A stretch of 64,000 bases of DNA from the NCBI GenBank assembly GCA_937926975.1, contig CALBCJ010000002.1:1-64000 (forward strand), written 5' to 3'. This document shows positions 1 to 7,447 of the stretch, piece after piece (positions within the stretch are counted from its first letter, which is position 1; each line of letters opens with the position of its first letter). Under the pieces are notes generated by a model. The model was not told the origin of the DNA. It was given only the letters and a program-made list of their open reading frames with translations, and made no database searches. The DNA comes from an uncultured Propionibacteriaceae bacterium. GTDB taxonomy: Bacteria > Actinomycetota > Actinomycetes > Propionibacteriales > Propionibacteriaceae. Position numbers and translations under genes: made by a program.

Positions 1-1
1 C

Positions 2-100
2 ACCATCCCCCTCACCACGACCGGGTCCCGCCACATGCCCGTCGGCGAGCTCCAGACCGTCATCGTCCCCAACCGCACCCCCCGCCCCCAGCCCAGCTAG
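2..100 (+). CDS. C-terminal end of an unknown protein (5' partial)
   Basis: An open frame enters from the left edge and ends at TAG 98-100, giving the last 32 residues. The tail is Thr- and Pro-rich (it ends RTPRPQPS) with a short hydrophobic stretch LQTVIVP. No domain can be assigned from so little sequence. The next supported gene starts 276 bases later, and nothing convincing lies between. The frame could be chance, but its codon usage fits the genome. Confidence 0.4.
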   Translation, partial: TIPLTTTGSRHMPVGELQTVIVPNRTPRPQPS

Positions 101-376
101 CCCCGGCCAGCGGGGCCCACCACCACCGCGCCCCGGGAGGCTCGACCTGAGCTGGAGCTCGTGAGTGCCCCAGGCTGGCTGCTGCAGACCGCTGCCTCAC
201 TGGGCAGAGACCTGGGTGGTCTTCTCATCCCGGCCTGGGGCCTCGACGGGCGACACCATGGGCCCCTCATCTCCGTCAGCAGGAGGCGATCCAGATCACG
301 GGGGGCCCCGTCCATCTGGAGGGGAGAAGTCTGACCAGTTGAAGGTGCTGCGACGCCGTACGGCTGGGGAAACCTG

Positions 377-1135
377 GTGGGCATGAGCGCCCCAGAGACC
401 TTCCCGACCGCGTCCTGCCACGACGTGTGGCTGTCCTACCGTGCCCCTGGCGACGGCACCGAGACGAACGCCCTGCGCGGCGTCACCACGGCCGTGTACC
501 CAGGCGAGCTCGTCGCGCTCGTCGGCGCCTCCGGCAGCGGCAAGTCGTCACTGCTGCACGTCCTCGCCGGGTTCGCCCGCCCCACCCGCGGCCAGGCCAG
601 CCTGCTCGGCACCGACATCTCGCGCGCCAGCCAGACAGCCGTGGCGAGGCTCCACCGCCGGGGCGTGGGCGTGATCTTCCAGTCGCTCAACCTCGTCCCC
701 TCGCTGCCGGTCATCGAGAACGTGCTGCTGCCGACGCGTTTCGCGGGCGGCACGGTCGACCGCGGCCGGGCCCGCGAGCTGCTGACCTGCCTCGGGCTCG
801 GGCACCGGGTCACCCACCGTACGAGCTCTCTCTCCGGCGGCGAGCAGCAGCGGGCCGCGGTGGCCCGCGCCATGTACGCGCCACCGACGGTGATGCTCGC
901 CGACGAGCCGACCGGCGCCCTCGACTCCCGCTCCGGAGCGCTGGTGCTGGAGCGGCTGCGGGACCTGGCGAACCTGGGCAGCACCGTGGTGCTGGTCACG
1001 CACGACATGACGGCCGCCGCGCTCGCAGACCGCGCCCTGGTGATGCGCGACGGGCAGATCATCCACGAGCTCCAGCGGCCCCGGACCGAGGAGCTCATCG
1101 CGGCCGGTGCGGCCGGACAGGTGGTGGCGGCATGA
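377..1135 (+). CDS. ABC transporter ATP-binding protein (MacB/LolD type)
   Basis: A 252-residue nucleotide-binding subunit that powers a transporter or mechanotransmission complex at the inner face of the membrane. Visible motifs are the Walker A loop GASGSGKSS, the Q-loop region VIFQSLNL, the signature LSGGEQQR, Walker B VMLADEPTGALD and the H-loop VTHD. The sequence is typical of ATPases paired with FtsX-like permeases. GTG 377 is preferred because GGGGA lies six bases upstream; ATG 383 is the alternative. The stop overlaps the permease start (ATGA, 1132-1135), so the two are translationally coupled. A two-component system follows, as in modules that sense or export peptides and antibiotics. 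The substrate cannot be inferred. Confidence 0.93.
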   Translation: MGMSAPETFPTASCHDVWLSYRAPGDGTETNALRGVTTAVYPGELVALVGASGSGKSSLLHVLAGFARPTRGQASLLGTDISRASQTAVARLHRRGVGVIFQSLNLVPSLPVIENVLLPTRFAGGTVDRGRARELLTCLGLGHRVTHRTSSLSGGEQQRAAVARAMYAPPTVMLADEPTGALDSRSGALVLERLRDLANLGSTVVLVTHDMTAAALADRALVMRDGQIIHELQRPRTEELIAAGAAGQVVAA

Positions 1136-2505
1136 CGCGGGTGGCACTGCGCGACCTGGCCCGGCACGCCTGGGTGTGGGCCGCGGTCGGGCTGGTGGCG
1201 CTGACCGTCGCCGTGTTCACCACCTGGTGCCTGAGCTTCACCGTTGCGGTGAGTACAGCCCCCGACGCGCTGTTCGCCGCAGCCGGCACCGACCGCCGCG
1301 GCTACCAGCAGGTCGGCGGGAACCTGCTCGGCCTGACCTGCCTCCCGGCGGTCGTGGTTCTGGGCATCGTGCTCAGCAGTGTCACGGTGCACACCGCCGA
1401 GGCACAGTCGCTGTGGCGGCTGGGTGGCGCCACCCCGCAGCAGGTCGTCCGGATGCTCGCCCTGCAGACCGTGGCGGTGAGCGGGCTGGCGACGATCGGC
1501 GGCGCGGCGCTGTCCGCCCCGCTGCAGCCCGCAGTCAACCAGGTGCTGAGCGGCCTCGGCAAGGGTGGGCTGCGTGAGCTGCCCACTGTGTACTCGCCGG
1601 TCGCGCTGGTCGGCGCGGTCGCCGTCCTCACGCTGGTGTCGGTGGCGGCGGTCGTCGTGCCCGCGTGGCGGGCGGCGCTGCGCTCGCCCACCCAGGTACG
1701 GAGCGCGCCGGAGGAGGCGACCCGGCCGGGCCGCGGGTACGCGGTCGGCGCCGGCGTGGTGCTCGTGCTTGGAGTCCTCCCGCTGGTCAGCATCATCGGC
1801 GTGATGCGGATGGCCGACGGGGTGTTCCTCACTGCCGCGGTCACGCTGCCGCTGGGGCAGGGGGCCGTGCTGGCCTGCGCTCTTGCCGCCCCGTGGGTCC
1901 TGCCCGGGCTGATCGCCGTCTGGACGCGGCTGCTCGCCCCGACCTCCTGGACCTCGTGGCAGCTCGCGCGGCACCTCTCGCTGGCCCGGGTCGCCGGCTC
2001 GGCCGCGACCGTCGCGCCGCTGATGCTGGGTCTCGGGCTGCTCGCCAGCTACGGGATGCTCAACGACACCCTGGTCGCGATCGCCCCGCCCGGAGCAACC
2101 CCCAACGAGGTGGAGGGCATGGTGGTGCTGGTGCCAGTCGCAGTGATCTCGGCCGCCGGGAGCATCGCGGTGGTCATGATGGCCGGGCGGCAGCACACCC
2201 GCGACATCGTGGCGATGCGCAGCGCTGGTGCGACACCCCTCGGTACTGCCGGTGTCCTCGCGCTCGAGTCGGTGATCGTGGTGGGCAGCGCGGTGATCCT
2301 CGCCCTGGTGCCGGCGGCGGCGCAGTACGGGCTGCTCGCGTACGCGCTCAGCCTGCACCAGGTGAGCACCGGTCACATCGGCTTCGACGCGCTCCCCGCG
2401 GCCGTGCTCGCCGCAGCGGCGCTGGCGGGGATGCTGCTGGCGCTGCTGCTCGCCGTACGGTCGACGTGGCGCCGTCCGCTGTCTGAGCTGCTGGGCGACC
2501 GCTGA
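1132..2505 (+). CDS. FtsX-like ABC transporter permease
   Basis: A 457-residue membrane subunit partnered with the ATPase immediately upstream. Hydrophobic segments lie near residues 15-35, 75-90, 110-135 and 165-185, with a second set in the C-terminal half that ends in a basic tail (WRRPLSELLGDR). This is the duplicated FtsX architecture with long extracytoplasmic stretches. FtsX-type pairs usually drive work at the membrane, such as lipoprotein or peptide extrusion or resistance to cell-wall antibiotics, rather than classical import. The start is fixed by the ATGA overlap. The downstream response regulator begins 44 bases after the stop. Confidence 0.88.
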   Translation: MTRVALRDLARHAWVWAAVGLVALTVAVFTTWCLSFTVAVSTAPDALFAAAGTDRRGYQQVGGNLLGLTCLPAVVVLGIVLSSVTVHTAEAQSLWRLGGATPQQVVRMLALQTVAVSGLATIGGAALSAPLQPAVNQVLSGLGKGGLRELPTVYSPVALVGAVAVLTLVSVAAVVVPAWRAALRSPTQVRSAPEEATRPGRGYAVGAGVVLVLGVLPLVSIIGVMRMADGVFLTAAVTLPLGQGAVLACALAAPWVLPGLIAVWTRLLAPTSWTSWQLARHLSLARVAGSAATVAPLMLGLGLLASYGMLNDTLVAIAPPGATPNEVEGMVVLVPVAVISAAGSIAVVMMAGRQHTRDIVAMRSAGATPLGTAGVLALESVIVVGSAVILALVPAAAQYGLLAYALSLHQVSTGHIGFDALPAAVLAAAALAGMLLALLLAVRSTWRRPLSELLGDR

Positions 2506-2549
2506 GGCAGCATGGGTCGGGCAGCACAGAACGAGGAGTGGTGACAGGC

Positions 2550-3224
2550 ATGGCCGACCCGTACGCACCGGACAGCGCCACGATCAGGGTGCTCATCGTG
2601 GACGACGAGGCCTTCGTACGGCACGCGCTGCGCGCGTACCTGGGCGCCGCACCGGGCGTCGAGGTCGTCGGCGAGGCGGCCGACGGGGCAGCGGCGGTGA
2701 AGATGGCGGACCAGTGCCGCCCCGACGTGGTGCTGATGGACCTGCAGATGCCGGGGGGCGACGGGATCGAGGCCACCCGGCGGATCGTGGCGGCTGGCCG
2801 CGGCGCCCGGGTGCTGGTCGTGACCGGGCACGTGGCGGACACGTTCCTGATCGACAGCCTGCTGGCGGGGGCGTCGGGGTACGTGGTGAAGGACGCCGAG
2901 CCGGCCCAGATCGTCGCTGCGGTGCGTGACGTCCAGGCCGGGGACCGCCCGATCGACCCCGCCGTGACGCACCACCTGATTGAGGAGCTGCGCCGCAGCG
3001 GGGCGGGGCCACGTCCCACCGCGGACGGTCTGCACATCACCGAGCGGGAGAGGGAGGTGCTGGAGCACCTGTGCGAGGGGCAGAGCAACCGCGAGATCGC
3101 CCAGACGATGTTCATCGCGGAGACCACGGTGAAGTACCACCTGGTGAGCCTGATGCGAAAGTTCGACGCCTGCGGCCGGGTCGAGCTGGTCGTCGAGGCG
3201 ATGCGCCGCGGGGTGGTGAGCTGA
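2550..3224 (+). CDS. NarL/FixJ-family response regulator
   Basis: A 224-residue two-domain regulator. The receiver domain (residues 12-130) has the acidic pair DD 18-19, the phospho-acceptor D64 in LMDLQMPG and the VTG/K switch residues. The C-terminal LuxR helix-turn-helix contains ITEREREVLEHL and NREIAQ...TTVKYHL. It should bind DNA when phosphorylated by the kinase whose start overlaps its stop. ATG 2550 is chosen because AGGAG at 2534-2538 is 11 bases upstream; GTG at 2538 or 2541 lies on or against that site. It probably controls the ABC pair upstream, an inference from position. Confidence 0.92.
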   Translation: MADPYAPDSATIRVLIVDDEAFVRHALRAYLGAAPGVEVVGEAADGAAAVKMADQCRPDVVLMDLQMPGGDGIEATRRIVAAGRGARVLVVTGHVADTFLIDSLLAGASGYVVKDAEPAQIVAAVRDVQAGDRPIDPAVTHHLIEELRRSGAGPRPTADGLHITEREREVLEHLCEGQSNREIAQTMFIAETTVKYHLVSLMRKFDACGRVELVVEAMRRGVVS

Positions 3225-4402
3225 CCGCGTACGACGCGGACCGGCTCGGCGAGCTGCCGGTCCCCGTACGGTGGGTGCTGGTGGCGCTGTTCGCCATGCT
3301 CGTGTTCGACGCGACCCGCGGCATGCTCCTCGCGTTCACTGCCGGAGCCACGACCGATCTGATCGCGAGGGTGGTTGTCGCGGCGGGGTACTTCGGCACG
3401 GTGCTTGCCCTGGCGTGGCGGCGCTCCTGGGTGCTGGTGCCGTTCGGCCTGACGCTGGCCGGCGCGCTGCTCACCAGCGAGGAGCGAGGGGTCTTTCTGC
3501 CGCTCGCGATCATCCTGGCCGTTGCCGCGTACGCGCTCACGACCTGGCCGCTGGTGGTCATGGTGGTGTCCTCGGTCGCGTGGGAGCTGGCGTGGCGGGT
3601 GCTGCACGACGCGGTGAACGGGCGGCTGCTGTGGCCGCTGCCGTTCGTGCTGCTGCTGGTGCTGCCGGGCCGGGCGCTGCGGGTGCTGGTCGGCCGGGCC
3701 CAGCGCGAGCGGGCCGAGGCCTCCGTACGTGACGAGGCGGCCCGGGCCCGGGAGCGGGCGCTGGTGGCGGAGAACCGGCGCAAGCGCCGGGAGCTGTCGC
3801 GCGAGCTGCACGATGTGGTGGCGCACGAGCTGACGAGCATCGCCATGCGCGCGAGTGTCGCCGAGCTGAGTGACGACCCCGGGGAGCACCGCGAGGCGCT
3901 GCAGGCGATCTCGGGGTCGGCGCGCGGGGCGCTCGCCGAGATCCGCCGGCTGGCGCGGATCCTCGACAGCACGGAGCAGTCCGCCGAGCCGTCGCCCGGC
4001 GAGGGGGTGGGGTCGCTCGACCTGGCCCGCGAGCTGGAGCGCTCCGCCGGCTACCTCGCCGATCTTGGCTTTGTCGCCGTGTGGCGGCTCGACGGTGACC
4101 CGGCCCGGGTGCCGCCCGGCCTGCTGCCCACCGCGGTGACAGTGCTGCGGGAAGCCACGACCAACATCGTGAAGCACAGCTCGCCCGGGGTACGGTGCGA
4201 GCTCGCCATCGCCATCGGGGACGAGCTCACGATCGAGGTGCTCAACGAGCTCTCCGAAGGCCTCCTCGACCTGCCCGAGTCAGGCCTCGGCCTGGCCGGC
4301 CTTCGCGGCCGGATGAGCGACCTTCACGGCACCTTCCGTTCGGGCGAGCACAACGGCTGGTGGACGGTGTACGCCACCCTCCCGCTCCACGAGCGCGAGT
4401 GA
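3221..4402 (+). CDS. Sensor histidine kinase, HisKA_3 (NarX/DesK-like)
   Basis: A membrane kinase of about 393 residues. Residues 15-150 hold four to six hydrophobic segments with no large extracellular domain, suggesting it senses within the membrane or through the adjacent ABC pair. A charged linker leads to the dimerisation box RELHDVVAHE with phospho-acceptor H197. The ATPase domain has the N-box REATTNIVKHS and the G-box GLGLAGLRGRM. No ATG or GTG lies between the preceding stop and the first helix; CTG 3221 overlaps the regulator stop (CTGA) and is the likely start, while GTG 3275 would cut into the first helix. Confidence 0.85.
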   Translation: MTAYDADRLGELPVPVRWVLVALFAMLVFDATRGMLLAFTAGATTDLIARVVVAAGYFGTVLALAWRRSWVLVPFGLTLAGALLTSEERGVFLPLAIILAVAAYALTTWPLVVMVVSSVAWELAWRVLHDAVNGRLLWPLPFVLLLVLPGRALRVLVGRAQRERAEASVRDEAARARERALVAENRRKRRELSRELHDVVAHELTSIAMRASVAELSDDPGEHREALQAISGSARGALAEIRRLARILDSTEQSAEPSPGEGVGSLDLARELERSAGYLADLGFVAVWRLDGDPARVPPGLLPTAVTVLREATTNIVKHSSPGVRCELAIAIGDELTIEVLNELSEGLLDLPESGLGLAGLRGRMSDLHGTFRSGEHNGWWTVYATLPLHERE

Positions 4403-4550
4403 GCCCGAGACCCCACGCGCTCAACCTGCGAAGAGTCCCCCCACGGCTCTCCCGAAGACCTCTCCACGGGGCTCGCTCAGAACGAGGCCACACCAGCCCC
4501 TTCCTCCACACCCACCAGAGTCGGCATGCCTTTGCCGTCCGCAGAACGGA

Positions 4551-5164
4551 GTTTCTCTCCGCTTGAGTCACGTCGTTCAGAGCAAGACCCACAAGGGCAC
4601 TGCTAAGCGCATTAAGGTTTCTATCCGCTTGAGTCGCGGGGGCCGTTCAGAACATATGATTTTCCTAACATCATACGATAGGGAGCTTGTTTCTATCCGC
4701 TTGGGTCGCGGGAGTCGTTCAGAACTCGGCATGACTATGCATCGGTAGGGCTAAGCCCGCCGGGAAAGGTTTCTATCCGCTTGGGTCGCGGGAGTCGTTC
4801 AGAACAATCAGAACCATGCTGAAGCCAGGAACGTACACCGGTTTCTATCCGCTTGGGTCGCGGGAGTCGTTCAGAACACGAACGGAAGCGCGACTACTCA
4901 CTGTGGCCAGCACCAGTTTCTATCCGCTTGGGTCGCGGGAGTCGTTCAGAACACACGGAGAGCACTTGTACTACGCAGGTGACCGGTTTCTATCCGCTTG
5001 GGTCGCGGGAGTCGTTCAGAACGAGATAGACAATGTCCCCCGACATTTCGAGGGTTTCTATCCGCTTGGGTCGCGGGAGTCGTTCAGAACGACCCCCTTC
5101 GGCCCAGACGGAGGGCGGGACATCATCGTTTCTATCCGCTTGGGTCGCGGGAGTCGTTCAGAAC
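4551..5164 (-). CRISPR. CRISPR array 1: eight 37-nt repeats plus one decayed repeat
   Basis: Full repeats start at 4617, 4689, 4769, 4841, 4916, 4986, 5054 and 5128. A 33-nt decayed copy with a 4-base deletion lies at 4551-4583. Spacers are 31-43 nt. On the minus strand the repeat ends ATAGAAAC, like the 8-nt 5' handle of type III crRNAs, so transcription runs right to left and 5164 is the leader end. Repeats 4689-5128 are uniform and differ from array 2 by CTTGGGTC for CTTGAGTC and CGGGAGTC for CGGGGGTC. The 4617 repeat has the array-2-like CTTGAGTC. Decay at the left end agrees with that being the old end. A further ruined half-repeat may end at 4483. Confidence 0.98.
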
Positions 5165-5429
5165 CTACCGCCTCTGGCGGGGCCCTGACAAGGGGCAATG
5201 CGGGCCTCGTTCACACCCGACCTGCACAGAGCTCTCCACAGCCCTACCAACCAGCCCTCCCAGCATCATCTCCCCTTGCCAGACGCCATACACACCCGAC
5301 GGCAGAAACGCCGGCCCGCGCACAAAGCCACCAGACGCCCCAGAACAGAACAGGACCGGCTCGGGCACCTGAGCCTGGCCGATCTGCTCGATCTGCCCCC
5401 AGCACGAGCCACGCACCCGGACCAGCAGG
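5165..5429 (-). repeat. Duplicate copy of the leader and cas2 3' end beside array 1
   Basis: This block aligns almost throughout with 7000-7259, the leader of array 2 plus the end of cas2, at roughly 85-90% identity by eye. It lies directly against the last repeat of array 1, exactly as its partner does for array 2. Array 1 therefore has its own leader and probably arose by duplication of the cas2-leader-repeat unit. The differences are scattered substitutions plus one 5-base duplication, so the duplication is not recent. Confidence 0.9.
5328..5429 (-). pseudogene. cas2 3'-end remnant
   Basis: On the minus strand this translates to a peptide matching the Cas2 C-terminus: LLVRVRGSCWGQIEQIGQ here, LLVRVCGSCWDQIEQIGQ in the intact gene. 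The position of the cas2 stop codon (TGA) has changed to TGG, so the frame runs on. Everything upstream of the last 30 or so codons is missing. It is a by-product of the leader duplication and cannot encode a working Cas2. Confidence 0.85.
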
Positions 5430-5456
5430 TCCAGGGCTCCAGCCACAGGTACTCAG

Positions 5457-5654
5457 TCACCGCCCAAGGCGGCCCAGCACGTCGCCGTACCGAGCCCGCG
5501 CCCGTCGCGAAGCATCCGACACCTTGCGCCCGTGCCCCCGTCGGGCGGCCACCTCGCGAATGGCCCGGATCGCGGCCTCCTGACGACTGATCCCATCCTC
5601 CTCAGCCAACCGAGCCAGCACTCGCTCATCTTCCTCAGCCAGCCACAGAGTCAT
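5457..5654 (-). CDS. Orphan ribbon-helix-helix (CopG/VapB-like) antitoxin
   Basis: A 65-residue protein starting MTLWLAEEDERVLARLAEED. A short beta-strand is followed by two amphipathic helices (EEDERVLARLAEEDG, SRQEAAIRAIREVAARR) and a basic C-terminal tail, as in CopG-type antitoxins encoded beside Doc or PIN toxins. ATG 5654 is chosen because the family begins at this motif; the frame runs upstream but that part is not conserved-looking. Just before the start are the palindrome GGTACC (5669-5674) and repeated TACCA motifs, a possible operator. No toxin follows: the next DNA is the cas2 remnant. It sits in the gap between the two CRISPR arrays, so it was probably left by insertion and partial deletion. 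Confidence 0.7.
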   Translation of the reverse strand: MTLWLAEEDERVLARLAEEDGISRQEAAIRAIREVAARRGHGRKVSDASRRARARYGDVLGRLGR

Positions 5655-5755
5655 CGCCACACCCCAATGGTACCGGGGTGGTATCACGGGCCACGCCACA
5701 AGCCACGCGGATCCCGGCAACGAGCCCGCCCACCGAAAAGTAGTTCGCCGAATCG

Positions 5756-6999
5756 GTTTCCATCCGCTTGAGTCGCGGGGGTCACTCAGAACCCGTGGAG
5801 AGCGCACACAGCTAGGAGATGAGTTTCTATCCGCTTGAGTCGCGAGGGTCACTCAGAACCCGACTACTCCCTGTGGGTTGGAGATGGCCTGCTGGTTTCT
5901 ATCCGCTGGAGTCGCGGGGGTCGTTCAGAAGGAACATACTGGGCATGCGTTGAGGAAACCAACGCGTTTCTATCCGCTTGGGTCGCGGGGGTCGTTCAGA
6001 ACCAGCGGTCCAGGACTACTGGGACCCAGCCGCCGTCCGGTTTCTATCCGCTTGGGTCGCGGGGGTCGTTCAGAACCGGCTGACGATATGCCGGAGTGGG
6101 TGCGCATCGGTGTTTCTATCCGCTTGGGTCGCGGGGGTCGTTCAGAACGCGGTAGACGCGAGCAGGCCTGACTGGGGCGTTTCTATCCGCTTGGGTCGCG
6201 GGGGTCGTTCAGAACGGCAGCCCGCACAGGGACGGACCGACCCCCGGTTTCTATCCGCTTGGGTCGCGGGGGTCGTTCAGAACTCCGGGTCGAAGACGTG
6301 GAATGGGCGGTCTTCGACGCGTTTCTATCCGCTTGAGTCGCGGGGGTCGTTCAGAACCCGTGGGCTTACTCCCATTCTTGTGGCTCGCTGAGTTTCTATC
6401 CGCTTGAGTCGCGGGGGTCGTTCAGAACCGGTAGTTTACGCCAGGCGTACCGGAGGGTCGACCGGTTTCTATCCGCTTGAGTCGCGGGGGTCGTTCAGAA
6501 CGGGTGGGACTCGACATGAAGAGCCAAGCGGAGTACGGTTTCTATCCGCTTGAGTCGCGGGGGTCGTTCAGAACGGCCAGTACTTCGGGTGGAACTCCAC
6601 CGGACGGTTTCTATCCGCTTGAGTCGCGGGGGTCGTTCAGAACGCTCGTCCACGGCGACTGAACAGGAGAGCCACGTTTCTATCCGCTTGAGTCGCGGGG
6701 GTCGTTCAGAACCTCGGTGACCCAGCGCAGCCCGGCGCTCAAGACCGTTTCTATCCGCTTGAGTCGCGGGGGTCGTTCAGAACCTTACTAAGACTGCTCG
6801 AAAGCGCGCATAAAATGTTTCTATCCGCTTGAGTCGCGGGGGTCGTTCAGAACGCGCCGGTTACCGTAGGAGAGCCCGGGGCCGTGGACGGTTTCTATCC
6901 GCTTGAGTCGCGGGGGTCGTTCAGAACCCGACCGCGACCGTCGGCTGCTGGTCGAAGCAGAGGTTTCTATCCGCTTGAGTCGCGGGGGTCGTTCAGAAC
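5756..6999 (-). CRISPR. CRISPR array 2: eighteen 37-nt repeats
   Basis: Repeats start at 5756, 5823, 5895, 5966, 6040, 6112, 6179, 6247, 6321, 6392, 6465, 6538, 6607, 6676, 6747, 6817, 6891 and 6963, with 17 spacers of 30-37 nt. The ten rightmost repeats are identical in sequence. The next five (5966-6247) carry CTTGGGTC instead of CTTGAGTC. The three leftmost each differ, 5756 and 5823 sharing GTCACTC. Decay at the left and the leader plus cas2 at the right give minus-strand transcription, with crRNA handles ending ATAGAAAC. The array is in the standard position directly beyond the adaptation genes. Confidence 0.99.
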
Positions 7000-7162
7000 C
7001 TACCGCCTCTGGCGGGTCCGTGACAAGGGGCGATGCGGGCCTCGTTCACACCCGACCTGCGGAGGGCTCTCCACAGCCCTACCAACCACCTCTCTCAGCA
7101 TCATCTCCCCTTGCCAGACGCCATACACACCCGACGGCCGAAACGCCGGTCCGCGCACAGGG
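7000..7162 (-). promoter_or_regulatory. Leader of CRISPR array 2
   Basis: This non-coding stretch lies between the cas2 stop and the newest repeat and is copied almost intact beside array 1 (5165-5327). Conservation of a non-coding block next to both arrays marks it as the leader, which normally holds the array promoter and the site where new spacers are integrated. No clear -10/-35 pair stands out, so array transcription may also come from readthrough of the cas operon. Confidence 0.8.
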
Positions 7163-7447
7163 TCACCAGACACCCCAGAACAGGACCGGCTCGGGCACCT
7201 GGGCCTGGCCGATCTGCTCGATCTGGTCCCAGCACGAGCCGCACACCCGGACCAGCAGGAACGAGTCGACGTCGAGGTCGAGCAGGGCCTCGGCCTTGGC
7301 CCTGATCAGCTCTAGGTCCTCCTCGCTGACACCCAGCACGAACACCGACTTCTGCACCCGGTCGCCGAAGCCTTGCAGGATCGCCGCCAGCCGAGACCGG
7401 GCCGCGTCCTCGCGCACGTCGTACGCGGCCAGCACCGTCAGCGCCAT
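7163..7447 (-). CDS. cas2: Cas2, spacer-acquisition subunit
   Basis: A 94-residue protein of normal Cas2 length. It opens with a beta-strand and the conserved YDVRED motif, followed by a helix and RVQKSVF, the typical ferredoxin-fold start. Cas2 dimers bridge two Cas1 dimers in the integrase that inserts new spacers at the leader end. Its start overlaps the RT-Cas1 stop by 10 bases, so the two are translationally coupled and should be made together. The C-terminal third is duplicated as a remnant beside array 1. Confidence 0.95.
   Translation of the reverse strand: MALTVLAAYDVREDAARSRLAAILQGFGDRVQKSVFVLGVSEEDLELIRAKAEALLDLDVDSFLLVRVCGSCWDQIEQIGQAQVPEPVLFWGVW

Noticed and set aside
436..2568. 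710-codon minus-strand frame opposite the ABC pair
   Set aside because: It is Arg/Gln/Gly-rich and lies exactly opposite two genes with clear family motifs: a high-GC shadow.
4816..6662. Long plus-strand frames with a recurring FYPLGSRESFRT or FYPLESRGSFRT peptide
   Set aside because: They are read-through of the CRISPR repeats in one frame. The recurring peptide is the translated 37-nt repeat, and the real arrays are read on the other strand.
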